Of a stretch of 64,000 nt of DNA, positions 1-13,200 are shown piece after piece. Positions within the stretch are counted from its first letter, which is position 1, and every line of letters begins with the position of its first letter. The DNA lies in the NCBI RefSeq assembly GCF_018320785.1, contig NC_054867.1:34041855-34105854 (forward strand). Reading direction: 5' to 3'. Both the position numbers and the translations under genes were made by a program. The notes beneath the pieces are model-generated. The model ran no database searches and was not told the DNA's origin. It saw only the letters and a program-made list of their open reading frames with translations. The DNA is from Cheilinus undulatus (lineage: Eukaryota; Chordata; Actinopteri; Labriformes; Labridae).

Positions 1-467
1 CAAGTCAAACCAAGTAGAGCAAAGCTGTAAACGTGCATGTAAACATACTGAGTGTTCATTAGAAGTAATTAATCCCGTTAATACATCCACATAAAAAAGG
101 AGAACCTTTTCATCTGGTAAAAGAAAAGTTGTACTGATTACATGTAAATTAAAGTCCAATGATGCGCCGTGTACTTGGCCTTTTTTAATGGAATATAACT
201 GATTTGATGATGTCTTGTGGTTTTCCCTTTGTGTCATGTATTTCAGCACTGTGTAGTTTACTCGCTGCCGTTTCTTTAAAATCACATGAATTAAGAGTGT
301 CACACAATACAATTTACAGTGTAAGAATCAGAAAATACATGATGTAGTAAAAATGAGAAAGGAGTAAGCGACCCAAAACAAAACAAAAAACAAGTATTTC
401 ATAAGGAAACTACACTCTAATAAAAAGCAAGTATTTCATCAAGTTGTTGTAAACTATTGGCTGCGTT
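1..467. other. Downstream of the hmga2 3' UTR, nothing recognised
   Basis: AT-rich sequence without a supported ORF or repeat family. Confidence 0.4.
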
Positions 468-729
468 TTTATTTCCCAGGAGACCAAACTGAGTCTCACT
501 TCAGTTTAAACAAATACAGTTTTTTTTGTTTTTTAAGAAAAGACACTTTCATGGTACAATCCTCTACTGGAGTGTACCATCTGCTTCTGTAAGTGTGTCA
601 GCCTGTCGGTGTTGTGTGTCTGCACATGAGCCTGTGTGTGTGTTTGTGTGAGTGCAGTAAGTGTGTGAGTAGCTGCTGCTGAGGGAGTGGAGTATTATGT
701 TGATGGAGATCGTCTGTCGTTTGTGTGAC

Positions 730-737
730 TGAGGTAG
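730..737 (-). promoter_or_regulatory. let-7 target site, distal
   Basis: A second CTACCTCA word on the transcript strand, about 3.5 kb after the stop codon. It counts only if the long 3' UTR form is made. Confidence 0.45.
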
Positions 738-2378
738 AATGAGATATTAAGAAACTGAGGGCAACAGGTTTAAATGAGGTCTTTGTGTCAAGGCATACTG
801 GTAATGTCAAATACAGATCAGAAATGCACAACAAACACAGCACAATAATTATTACTGAGTAGACTGACAACATGTTCCTGAATACTTTTGTACCTGAGGT
901 TTCAATATGGTGTAAAAGCATGGTAATAGTAAAATCCTGAGTGTGGTAAAATGACACGTCAATAATGCTGTTGACCAAAAACTATACGAACAGTTTCTTT
1001 CCAAAATGAGACGTCAAGTTTGAACTTTTGGTGCTTTTTTTCTTAAATAGCTGCTGGTTGGAATAAAAAAAGGTTTAAAAACCTGACCCTTGACAAACAT
1101 TTGCTCTTTATAATCCTTTTTTATACTAAGTCAAGAACAGAGACATGTCCCTCCTCTTAAATTAGAAGTTTCATTTTGGAAATCAAACCGTCACATCTGC
1201 TTTCATAAAAAATGACTTCAGCGCACCTTGTTTGTACTGTTACATTAATAAAAAAATGGCACTGCCTTGCTCCCATTTCACATGAGGATTCATGAGACAC
1301 TGGTTTAGAAAAATGTTTCAATATAACAGTTTAGTTTGGTTCCTTCATAATGTAACTTGAGTTCTTATTTTGCCTGCAGGCCTCTCCACACATGCGCAAA
1401 CACTCACACATGAATACAAACAGTGAGAGGTGCAGGGAGGCAGGAATCCTTAAAAAGAAAAAAATATTCAGACATTTTGAGAAATATGCTTTCTTACCTA
1501 GACTTAATCCTTCTTTAGACAGTGCTTTTATTTTGTAGTAAGCGTACGCTTTTTTAAACGAGTTGTTTCTCATGGGGAAAGGGAATTTGTAAGCTCCTAA
1601 CACAACTCTGGAAACTCACATTTTAGATGCCTAAGGTGCCTAACATTTTTGCACAAGCGCTCTAAAAGCCTTGTGCTAAAAAAAAAAGAAAACTTCGATC
1701 ATTTTTTTAACCATTGCAAGTTGCATATGGCAGGTAGATACAACAGTGTGTCAGGGAAACAATAAAAATAATAAATTAAATAGATATAAATATATGATCT
1801 ATTCATTTTTAGGGACAAAAATAGTTTTTAAGTTTATATAGTTACACATTTATGGGTATAAAACGAATTTTAAAAGTCATACATTTATAAGAAAAACTTT
1901 CAAGTGTCAAAAGTCTTACATTTTTGAGCAACTTAGAACTTTTGAGATTATGAAGTTGAAAATGGCCTGTTGTGTAAAATAAAATCCTACCAGATAAAAC
2001 CATTTGCCTTGCATAAGAACTACACTTCAGAGCCCAATCAGATTAGGTTTTGTACTGGGACTGAGCAATGAGGAGGTACCTGCAGTTCATGAAATTCACA
2101 TAATAGAGACACACTTACATTTTCTATAGAGCTACTGTCAGAGAAATGTAATGGACTATGGTCAACATGAGTTCAACACATTTCTCCACAGAGACCAAAC
2201 TTGCTCTGACTATATTTGATACTTTACCATTTATACCAGACTACCAAAAAGATTATGAGTTCTCGTTAATTTATGGCTTAATAAACTTAAAAAGGTATTT
2301 TTTTCCCTCAAAAATTACAGTCCTTTTAATTTTTTGAGTGTAGGAACGGCCCTACTATTTTGTTGAATGTATATATAT

Positions 2379-3229
2379 GAGGTATGGCAATTAAATAATG
2401 AGACTGTGCGTATGAGGATAAAACCACGTGGTTCACAGTCATGCTAAGTGTTAAAGGTTGAGTATTCACACACAACTGCTGTATATTTCCAATAAGCAAC
2501 GGTGTTAGTTTGCTGCTAGCTACTGATTGAAGTGCATGTTTTTGCTAAGGCATTGTTAAAATAATTCATTTAAAAGTTGAGCAACTTTCTAAAAAATCTA
2601 GGTTTCCTTCAGTTTGTTCCAAAATGTCTCCACAAATTTGCTTGCATTTTTCCTTTAGATCAGGAGTCAGAAGTTTTGGGAGAACTATGGCTCACATTTT
2701 TATTATGTTCAAATTTTCATCCAAAATTTGCCAAACTGTTTCTTCATCAGTGGAGAATTTTTCTGCTTTCATTCTTACACTGAGTCGTCGACTATTCTGA
2801 ACGATTTGTTCAATTTGTTGCATGTTTTCAGAAGTTTTTGCTGCACATGGGCGCCCAAAACGCTCATTGTCTTGGACATCCTCTCTGCCTTCACTAAATC
2901 TTTTGTTTCATTCAAACACACTTGCATGTGGCATGCAATCTTCCTCATACTCGTCTTCCTCATAATGTACCACAAGATTCTGCTGCTGTTTTGTTCAATT
3001 TCACCAAAAATTCTAAATTAATGCCTGGCTCAACTTTTAAGCTGATCATGATGCCTCAGCAAAAACACGAACACTTCAATCAGTAGCAGCGAACTAACAA
3101 CGTCAATTATTGGAAACTTACAGCAGCTATATGTGAAAACACAACCTTTAATACATAACACTGTGTGACTGTGAACCACATGGTTTTATTCACATAACCA
3201 CAGTCTCATTATTTATCAGCTATACCTTG
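2379..3229 (-). mobile_element. Mariner-like transposon remnant with ~200-bp inverted repeats
   Basis: Inverted arms of about 200 bp (2379-2585 and 3025-3229) begin AGGTATRGC and share AATAATGAGACTGTG. Between them the minus strand carries a broken mariner transposase: GRP-like and RRLSV-like words near 2810-2870, then TPDLKEK and CGDILEQ near 2600-2680, interrupted by stops and lacking the catalytic region. It is an ancient, inactive copy. It lies inside the probable 3' UTR of hmga2. Confidence 0.8.
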
Positions 3230-4260
3230 TATGTGTTTACAGCACAGAAATTCTCATTTAGCTAAAACTTGATTAAAAACACCACTTAGCTGCACTTGTT
3301 CATCTTGAACAGAAAAGGCAGTGAGGTTTGACAACAAAAAGCACCATCTCATCAGGGCGCAAGATTAGACAGCTGATTCAAGGAAAAATGGTTAGCTTAG
3401 TTTTGTCACACTTAGCATAAATACTATACAGCTAATCCCACCTTACAGCCCTGTTAAACCTAAAGGCATATAATAAGTGTAGAAAGTATGGAGTAGTTCT
3501 GACCTTTGGTTTTTGAAAACAAAACATGTAACTTGTGATCTTTAGATATTCTTGAAGGTGGATATTTTTATACTTTTGAATGGAGCCATTTAAGCCTTTT
3601 TCCTGTTTCCAGTCTTTAAGCTTTGCTAAGCTAATAAGCTGCAGGCTACAATAAACATAGGTTGACATTGATACTTTTTAAAACAATGTTCACAATCTCC
3701 ATTACTTTAATGATTAATAGTAATGAAAAGTTGCAAAGCTTGAAAAAATACTTTAGATCTTTAGTCAAATTTTAAACTAGACACAACTGATTGCAGTAGT
3801 TCTGTTTGACTGGCACAAAAACATTGGCAACAACTTTGTGTGATTATGTTTGGTGTTTAAAAAAGAAATTACTCAATCCTGGGTGCACGAGACATAGTTT
3901 TGTCACTGTGGTATCAAAAAGGTATTGATATTGGTTTTTACTAGTATATCTAAGTTTAAAATTCTGTTATTGTGATGACCCTTATAAGATTGTTTTTAAT
4001 ATTCCCTTTACACTTTTGGCAGGAGTGTTTAAAAGCTCATTTCTCAAGCTGTGATGTATTTAAGTCATTTTTAAGGATCTAATTCTTCCAATTTTAAAAC
4101 TAAACTGCTGTAGTGAAACAACAAAACCAGAGAACAGGACTGGATTGGGAGAATAAACCGTCTGCATTGATTTGTATTTGTTGATGTGTGTGCATGTGTT
4201 CCTGAATCCCCATCACAGAAAGGGGTCGTGTTGAACCCCTGTTTGTTTGAGGCTGAACCT

Positions 4261-4268
4261 TGAGGTAG
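4261..4268 (-). promoter_or_regulatory. let-7 target site, proximal
   Basis: On the transcript strand this is CTACCTCA, an 8-mer complement of the let-7 seed, lying about 20 bases after the stop codon. Repression of HMGA2 by let-7 through multiple 3' UTR sites is established in mammals. Here only the seed match is seen; function is inferred. Confidence 0.6.
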
Positions 4269-4287
4269 GTAGAGAGAGGCTTCCTAT

Positions 4288-7200
4288 CTACTCCCCTTCC
4301 TCCTGTGCTGCAACCTGAGATGATGAGGGCTCAAGCTGTGAAGGGCCCTCCTCAGCTTCTTCTGAAGGACCCTGAAACAACCAACACCACCTAATGTTAT
4401 TGTCAGATCTCTTTCAGTCCAGTGAGTCATCATGTAAAAGTTTATGAATCAATGCTAGAAAAACAAGAGAACACTAGAATGAGTGTCGAAATTTCATAGC
4501 GTGCGGGGAAAGTCGGTCCAGCTGTCAGACCTCGAAATGTGAGGAAGACGACGGTTATGTCAGGAAACCAAGAAGACAGAGGAAGAGAACAGTTAGATCA
4601 GGTTTCCCCTCATTACATTGACTCATTCTTCCCCTTTGGGTGCGTGCGTCTGAGAAAAGGGAGTCTGTCTCAACGGTTTCAGTTCTTGAAGCATCTCTGA
4701 AAAACTGCTCAGAGGATGCGATAAGGCAAAAGAGGGGCATCAAGGCAACTGCCCGCTTTGGTGATGAGCTGTTAAGCAATGTTTGCATTTGAAAAAGACG
4801 AGCAAGATGGCTTCAAGAGCCAAGATTTCTCAGAAACAGCAGGTGTATAAAGCACATCACAAAAGCTGGATGTCATGAAAGGATGTTTGGAGGTGTATTT
4901 GGGGAATTCAGCACCGCCATCTGTGCATTTCCAAGAACTTGTCATATCCTCATGAAGTCAGTTTAGGTAAAGCACAAAAAACGTGCAGCAAATGAGTTGC
5001 TCTTTAAATCAAATCCAACAAAGTGTTGAAAATATAGCAGTTTCAGAGAGATATGAAAATATATTATACTCTAGGTTCAGCATATTACTTGCACTGTAAG
5101 GCTGTCACAACTGCAACACCTTGATACTTTTTGATGCTTTAGACAGTCGTATTTTATCCAAATGGTGCCGTGAGTTAAACTCACTATCTAAACTGTATTT
5201 TAACTGTACTGAAACACTGCCAACATTTGCCTGAAAATTCTGGTATTTGACAAGAAATTACCAAATCATGGGTGACATTTAAGAGATATGACCCAGTATT
5301 TGGTTATTTCAAACAGGAAATTAACCAACATTGGGTGCATAGGACTTCCATTTTTGTTGCTGTGGAAACAAAACAGATATCAATATAGTCAGATGTGCTG
5401 TATCATATCTAGACTTAGATTCATGATATGGTGACGCCCTTAAGGTATTGCAATCCAGTTTTGTATGAGTCTAATTTTCTTTATAAAAGGCTGCAGCAAA
5501 CAAACAAACAAAAAAAAACTACATCAAAAACAAAAAAGGATAAAAAAGCAAACTGTAGAGAATAAATAATTTCAAAAACTAAGTACGTCATATATGCCAG
5601 TAGGTAATGTGCAAGACGGTGCAACAGTGTGCAATGTACTAGACAAAGCTGAAGATATTCAGACATCAGAGGATGCAGAGCATCATCCTGATGACGCCCT
5701 GAGAAAACTCTCTGTCTCTCTTTGCTGTATTTGCTATTATTATTGCATGTTGAAGCTGGTGTGGTAGTTTTTCTTTCAAGTAAACAGTGCTTTCTGCACT
5801 AATAGAAAAATACAACTTCAGTTTGAATACTTTATAAGTAAGCAGAGATTTGTCCTGTATTCCTCTGTGTACTTATAACCATAGAATAACTACAACAGTA
5901 TGTCAAATATACAGACACATTAATGGTTGTTACATTCTTATATTATTATCATTATTGCCATTATAGATTATTTGCCCACTAATTATATTTTGCATCATAT
6001 TTGTATTTACAGTGAGGACATTGGAGCATATATGCTAGGTTGACTATTTCAGTTGTAGACATGGATAAAAGTACAGTAATATATCCTTATACAATAAGCT
6101 GTCAATTTGTCACCCAACAAAGAATTTCATTACATCACATTATCCTTTCTTTTCATATTTCAGGGTTCCTACAGGATTTTAAAAATCAAAATTTAAGATT
6201 ATCTAAGACCTGAACTGAGAAAATGTAATGCCACTTTTTGCACAGTAAATGTTTAAAAATGAATGAGACATTTATACATGAGAATGTAAGATTTCGGGAC
6301 TGAATTTTCTGATCAAATGAACTGTTTATGACATATTCAATGATATAGGGCAAAAGATATTTTTAGGTCATAAATGCTGTAATTTGATAATTTCTGGCAC
6401 ATTTGATGACTCTGTTAACATACGGTATATTATTATCTTTCATAACAGATTTCTGCAGGTGTGCTGAGCTGATTACAAACAGTTTAATGATTAAAAAGCA
6501 GAACACAGCTTTTTGTCTGGGACGGCTTTTTTAAAATAAGGATGAGCTGAAAGGATTTTTTAGTGGGCAACCCGGTAACCCAGATGTTAGGGAACAGTGA
6601 GTTGCTAAAGTCAGAAAAGGGTCTGGGATCCTCACCCAGGAAATTAAGAATATTGAATACTTTATGATAATGCTTTGCACTGAGAGTATTTCATACGATA
6701 GGGTTTATCTATTGATTTATTTAACTAGTGTGTTAGGCTTCAGCGTCTGGAACAAATCTTTCTACTTAAAATACTTGTGTAAAAATTTTAGACAACTTTT
6801 TTACTTATATATAATTTGTCCTGAATAGTACTTTTTTAATGTTCTCTATAACACAGGTTTCCAAACTTTTCAGCCTGTGGCCCCAAAATAAAGGTGCCAG
6901 AGACTGCGGACCCCCACTGTACCTGAAGGTGGTTGTATAGTTGAACACAGCTGTGCAAATTCAAGAATAGTCATGTGCATACTCACATTTTAAGGATTTT
7001 TTTAAACATTAAAATTTTCTGCATAGATCTCACCAAATAACCATGTTTTGTTTTAAATCTAAATAATTCTACCCATTTTTTAAATAAAAATAGGTAAAAC
7101 ATACAACTTGAAATCATTTTAAAATATTACGTTTTTTGGAAGGCATATGGCCCATGGTGAAACCACTTGTCAGCTATCTATGCTATGTGGGATTTTGATG

Positions 7201-10200
7201 CATGTTTTATGTTAGTTTTATATGGGACTAAAGACGGAAATAAGCGACTCACTAAATCTGGTGCAATCATGTTTTCATTCACTGTGCATGAATCATCAAT
7301 GCCACTGCACAATGTCCCTTGATAAATAAAATAAACTAAACTGAATTCCCTGAATTATGGGGACTAATTATGCAACAACTTGTGGAGAAAGATTATTAAA
7401 ATCAAATAAGGTTGGCTTGAAAAAAACACTGGATGAGGACATGTCTTAGTCAAAGTGCCCTCTATAATTTTAGACCATTCATTGGTAAATCAGACTTTTA
7501 AAGGTCATTATTTTCAATTGTATAATTTAAGATCATTTAAGACATTTCAAGGATCTGCATGAACCCTGATATTTATTTTTTGTCTCTGCCATCATGGCTA
7601 CTTTTAGGGGTTAAATAACCATTCTTTCATTAGCCGTGTGTCAAAGACTAACCTTCATTAGGGTTATATTTTTAAGTCACTTTAAATAATTTAAGGAAGT
7701 TTTAAACCAACCAACAACACCTTTAAGAGGATTTCATTAGTGGTTCTGTGGGACTGTATGACGTTATAGACTGGGAACTTTCACTAATTTTATAAGATAA
7801 AACATCAATTTGTCCTGGACTCTATCCCACAGTTACAAAATCAATAAATACATAAATAGACATCATACAAAACACATAATAGTACATCCCGTAACAGCAG
7901 ACAATTTTCCACATGTAAATAAAAATCATCTGGCAGCTGCAGCAAACCAACACAACACAACCCTTTGACACATCTAATATTAGCTGTTGTTCAGAAATGT
8001 AATGGGCATGGACAACCTGAATCAGTTCAGGTTGGTCTGAAGGACCCTAAATCTTCCAGAAGGTAAAGAGTGAAGAAGTTGGATCAGATTAGATACAATT
8101 TTCTTTGCCCGCTTTACAATAGACTGCTCATAGAGCGATTGAAGGGTCAAGTGCTTTTTGATACTCGTGATTTTCGTGCATGAGACAAATTATCTGTGTC
8201 CTTCCCATTGATATCCACAAAGGCTAGGATTCGTGGACATTTCTTATGTTTTGAGGGAAGCTCACCAGTACCAGAACTTAATCACTCATTATCTTAAGTA
8301 AGCAGAGCTTGTTTTAATTGTTTTTCATTATCTCACAAAGACAGCTAATAACTGTAGACAATGAGAAACACTTTGGCAACAAAGGCTTTCTTTTCTGAAG
8401 ATCACTATGTATGTAGTTATAAAATCTAAAATGAGGGTGACGTTTTTGTGATTGGACTGAATGTTAGCCTTAATCATCAGTTTAATGTTGTGACAGATCA
8501 ACAACAGGCTCTAATGTTTTCAGCCTTAATCACTTTCTACATTTGTCTACAGCTGACATCTTTAAAGCTCTCATGACCCCAATCTTGATTTATCACATTG
8601 TTACATGTAGCTATAGGGAACACGCTTTTGTTTTCTGTTGGTAAAATTTCCCAACCTTCTGATGACCAAATATTAAACTTGTGGCATTAAGATAAGAGCA
8701 TTAAAAATAAGTACAAGAAAGTCATTCTCCTTAGGTGTATACATCACTGAGTTATGGGTGTTACAAATGAGTTTTAATAAAGCTTAAGAGCGTCGAAAGA
8801 TTAATGATGAGCTTAAGACTTTATCTGAGGATGTAGTTAAGACTTTGTTGTTTAAGCTCTTTTCTTAACACAGGTTTTCTTGAATAATGAGAGGCTGAAT
8901 GAGATCATTTCTGCAAACCAGAACTGCTTTAACATGGCCTACATAACATATGTAACTGACATTAGTCAAAAAGGTAAGAGTGTGACACAAAATGAGATTT
9001 CTGTTCAACTGATTCTGCATCGCTCTGTAGTCATGAACTCCCGGGGGACATGTGCCTCAGTTTAATGCATTCACAAACTTCAACAATAAAAAGATGAAGA
9101 AAAGTTTGGTTAAGTTGTTTTAATTCAGTTTTAAATTGAAGTGAAAGGATTTAATGTTTGTATAGATTTAAGGATTCTGTGCCAAACCTGCTGATCAGTT
9201 TGTACATTTTTTTGGAGAGTGTAATTATTTAGTGAACATGGCTTTGAGATATTCAGAAAGATGTCTTCAGCTTATTCTGTATACAGTCTTAATCTTAATT
9301 CAACGAAAACCCATGAAACTAAATCACAGTAACTGTCATAGAAAGCTGTGGTTTAAAATGCCCCACTGAAACAAAAAGTGGACCACCCTTTTCAGATTTT
9401 GTCCTTACCTGCTGCTCTTCAGTCACTTCGTGAACTACTTTCTGTGGCTGTGGACAGAAAGGGAGCAGAATTAATTAAACTTGAAGGAAAAGCTGCCCCA
9501 CAGGACCGCACAGCTACAGCAGACGCTCCAGAGGCCTCACACATACATTTACAATTAACTCCATTATGTCTCTAACTGTCAACGATTGCTCCATACCCAT
9601 TTCCTTGGTCGCCCACGTGGTCGTCTCTCTCCAACAGGCTCTACTTTCTGAGAAAGAGCACACAAATGGTTAAAGGGAAGTTTCAGATTTTGACCTATCA
9701 CACTGATTGTGAACTGAGATTAGCAGTTTAGAAGGTTTCTTTGGAGTATTGTAGTGAGAAAAAGCTGTTTTAAATGTCAACATTTCTTCAGGTTAACAGG
9801 TTAAAAATTAAATTAACTAATGTTATTTTCATTGTATGGCTTGCATTGCTGTCGTCTTAAACTGGAACAAAACTAAACCCTTGGAAAAAAAAATTGATAC
9901 ATCAACATATACAGTGGCTGCCTATCTGTTGATTGGGGAAATATAGCCACTGAAAAATCATCAAACAGTAGAAATATCAACTTTGAATGTGCATTTCTTG
10001 TGTAATGTATGAAATGTGTGCTTGTTTAATGTAACAAATTACATGATTTTTTTAGCTATACAATTATTTTTGAGTTTTCTTATAAAAGCCTTAAGTCCTT
10101 TTTTTCTTTTAAATGCTGTTTTCCTTCCCAACACATAAATAGAAATTACCTTTTTATATTTGCATATCTATACCACTTGGTACTAGGGCTGTCCAAATAA

Positions 10201-13200
10201 ATTGCATTAATCTTAATAAACTATGATCTCTTAGTGCACCAATTTTTTTAATCGTGATTAAGCACATGCTTTATTGTCCATTTTAACAAACTTTGGTCAA
10301 GCCACTGAAGCATCTCCCTGCAGCCAAAGTGATGTAAAATAAGTCCACCACTGCTCCTTGATGTCTCATTTTCCTTAAAAAAAAACAAAACAAAACAAAA
10401 AAACTGACAGTCAGCTCAGTGGACAAGTCAAAAGTCACCTGGACTGGGTGTTATCTAAGAGTCACCTTTTATTGTTAACATTTATTTTCTTTTCAATCCA
10501 TAACAAGTTCCTTTTCCATGGCTGAGTTCATGTTAAAGTCTCAGATCTACTTGTAAAGCTGGTCTGTACCCAAACTGGAAGTCAATCTCTAAGGCTACGT
10601 TCACACTGCAGTTGAAAGTGACCTGAATCAGATTTTCGCTCACATGTGACTCGTATCTGATTTTCTTCTGACAGTGTGAACAGCACAAGTCACACTGAAT
10701 CTGACGGTTTCGAATCCGATTCAGGCTACTTTCATATGCGGTTCTAAATCAGATACGTATCTAATCTTTTGGAAGTTGACTGCAGTGTGAACAGGCAAAC
10801 AAAAAAATCAGATCTGAGAAAAGATCAGAACTGAGCATTAAGGCCTGCAGTGTGAACGTAGCCTAAGTTTAAGGTTGGCCACACACTACAGGATTTTAAG
10901 CCTGACTTGACTTGAGGCAAGATTTTGGTCCCTGACGATTGTGGGGGCGTATCCCGAGTGAAGCCTCGTTGCAAACTATTATTTGTCCGAACAATCTGCA
11001 TGTGTCGTGTCAACACGATTATTTTACTGCTCCAAATCACGTTGTAGCCTCCCAGACCAGTCATAGTGCCTCTGACGGGGCACCTACATTAACCAATGAG
11101 AGTGAGCAGATGGGGTCATCAGCTGGATCATACGTAATTTCACCGCTCATAACCATAAACACAACTGTAGCTTCATTCCAGCCAGGATTTCATCCTGAGT
11201 CTTTCCTTGTTTTATTATTTTGCTGCACTTGTAACGCATGCCAAGCCAGCCTGTTGTGGAGGGACAGCAAGAAGGTATCAACAGATATCAGTGTTTGTTT
11301 CTTTCCTGAAGTCACATGATCACCCAAGGTCGTAGGTAGGTTGGCAGGTGTGTGGTCTCCAGTGATCTGACAGTCTGGCTGAGTTGTCTAGTGTGTGCAT
11401 TCAGAGGATTAAAATGAAATTGTCCTGCTTGTCCTTAAAAATCGTCTAGTGTGTGGTGGGCCTTATACAGTAGAAAAATCCAAGAATAATACAAACACAA
11501 TTTCAAATGCAAAATATTAGAATTTTAGAATGCAATAAGGATACAATTAATCACGATTAACTACAGAAATCCTGAACTTAATCATGATTAAAAATCTTAA
11601 TCTTTTGACAGCCCTACTTGATAACATTGATCTACATCCACTATATACCATGCATTACAATGTAGTTACTGTAAATCTTTATTGGCCGGATAAGTGTCAG
11701 CAGGGACGTAAATGTACTCTGCATCCTTAAGGAAGATTTTGTAAAACAAAAGAAAACTCCTTAAAAACACTGCTGGTACCAAATATGACATTTCTGGGTG
11801 ATTCTAATATGAGTAAACATGAGTTCATCAATAGTGAGCTTGGAAAAGTGTTAGATGCCTACAAATGATTTCATGAGTATTAAGACTGATCACAAACTAT
11901 GCAGTGATTCATCCTGTGAGGACATTTTTTGTGTAAAGCAGTGGTGTTTTTTGCAAAGTTTAAATGCATGACTCATTGATGAAAAAAAATGTGAATGCTT
12001 TTCATCTTGCAAGTCTATAACAAACTACCAGCATCTACTCTGTTAATATTAACTGCAGAAAATCATACATTTGTCATTTAATAGCTATATTCTAATACAG
12101 ATCTGGTTGGAGAGCTCATCTTGTGCAAATTTTCTCACAGAGAGACCCAACATTAACCCACCATGAGCAAAAATTTTCAACAGGCAGATGCCAAGAACTT
12201 AGAAACACACAAACCAGTGATCAACAACCCGCAAAGAAAGAGAGACTGAAAGAGAGGATGAATGCTTTTCACCAGTTTGTCTGGTTTACTTGTTAGTTTA
12301 CAGATTGACAGAGCTCCTAATCATAGATGCATTTACTTGTAAGCAATTTTAAACCTATAGCTGTACCTGTACTAATTTTAACTCGCTAATACTCTTTAGA
12401 TATATTACATATTCAAGAAGGCAAATAATGCTTTTCATGTAAAATGCTTACAACAAAGTTGCTACAGTTATTTCTGTAAAGGAATTGTGCTGGAAATTAA
12501 AACAAAAGAATCTCATTGAAGTGCAAAATTTAATGCAACAACTGAAGAAGTCAGCTAAAGTCTATCAACACCTAACAGTTTATGTGTATAAATATTTTAT
12601 GTTGCAGATTTCCAAACTATGGCTCACTAGCCAAATGTGAACCATGGTCTACCTGCAGCAAATTCAGAATATCAAATGACATATGGCCTATGTTATAACA
12701 CATTACTAGTGCATGAGTGTATTGCACTTCTTAGTTTAGGCACCAGCAATTTGCATTCCTCCGCTAATTTTGTAAACAAACATTTTGACTGGAAGAATTC
12801 ATTGACTTACTAGAGACAATGGCATAAATGTTACACTTAATGACGACAAAAATGACATCTTGATTCATAATGCCCCAGTGAATACAGACAAAATGATGAC
12901 AGACAGCAGCACACGTGATGCCCATTTTCTCCCATTTTTGCTCCATCTCAAGGTCTGATTTACAAAGCGTATCACTCCAATTATACAACATTCCTATAGA
13001 GTTTGGCAGCTTTGAGCAGTTTGCTTTTCTTTTGTGTTTGAGTGAGGAGATGGGCCGTCATCGTCTCTCCCCTGCCAAACAGGGGCGGGTCCTGTAGTTG
13101 CAAGAGACCGCACAGGGCCCCCTAAAATCTGAAAGACCACCACAAAATTCTTAACACTGGCTGTACTTTTGCCTCTTCAGCCACTGATAAAAAGCTGTGA

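Larger units (their letters stand above)
468..4287 (-). other. hmga2: Probable 3' UTR of the hmga2 gene
   Basis: Sequence downstream of the TAG at 4288-4290. It holds two perfect let-7 seed complements (4261-4268 and 730-737), a mariner element with long inverted repeats (2379-3229), and an old dispersed repeat rich in TTAGCTTAGC-like words (about 3360-3665). Minus-strand AATAAA words occur at 468-473, 1527-1532 and about 3183-3188, so several ends are possible. The far end at 468 is inferred from the distal let-7 site plus a signal; there is no transcript evidence. Length (~3.8 kb) is close to the roughly 3 kb usual for HMGA2. Confidence 0.55.
10184..11616. mobile_element. hAT-like element, outer shell of a nest
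   Basis: Starts TAGGGCTGTCC at 10184 and ends GACAGCCCTA at 11616. Both subterminal zones carry inverted copies of a TTAATCRTGATTAA motif. Approximate 8-bp flanks ACTTGGTA and ACTTGATA suggest a decayed target duplication. No transposase frame; two other inverted-repeat elements sit inside. Confidence 0.65.

Noticed and set aside
10939-11319. 126-codon plus-strand ORF
   Set aside because: It lies inside a MITE with clear inverted ends; no protein family resemblance.
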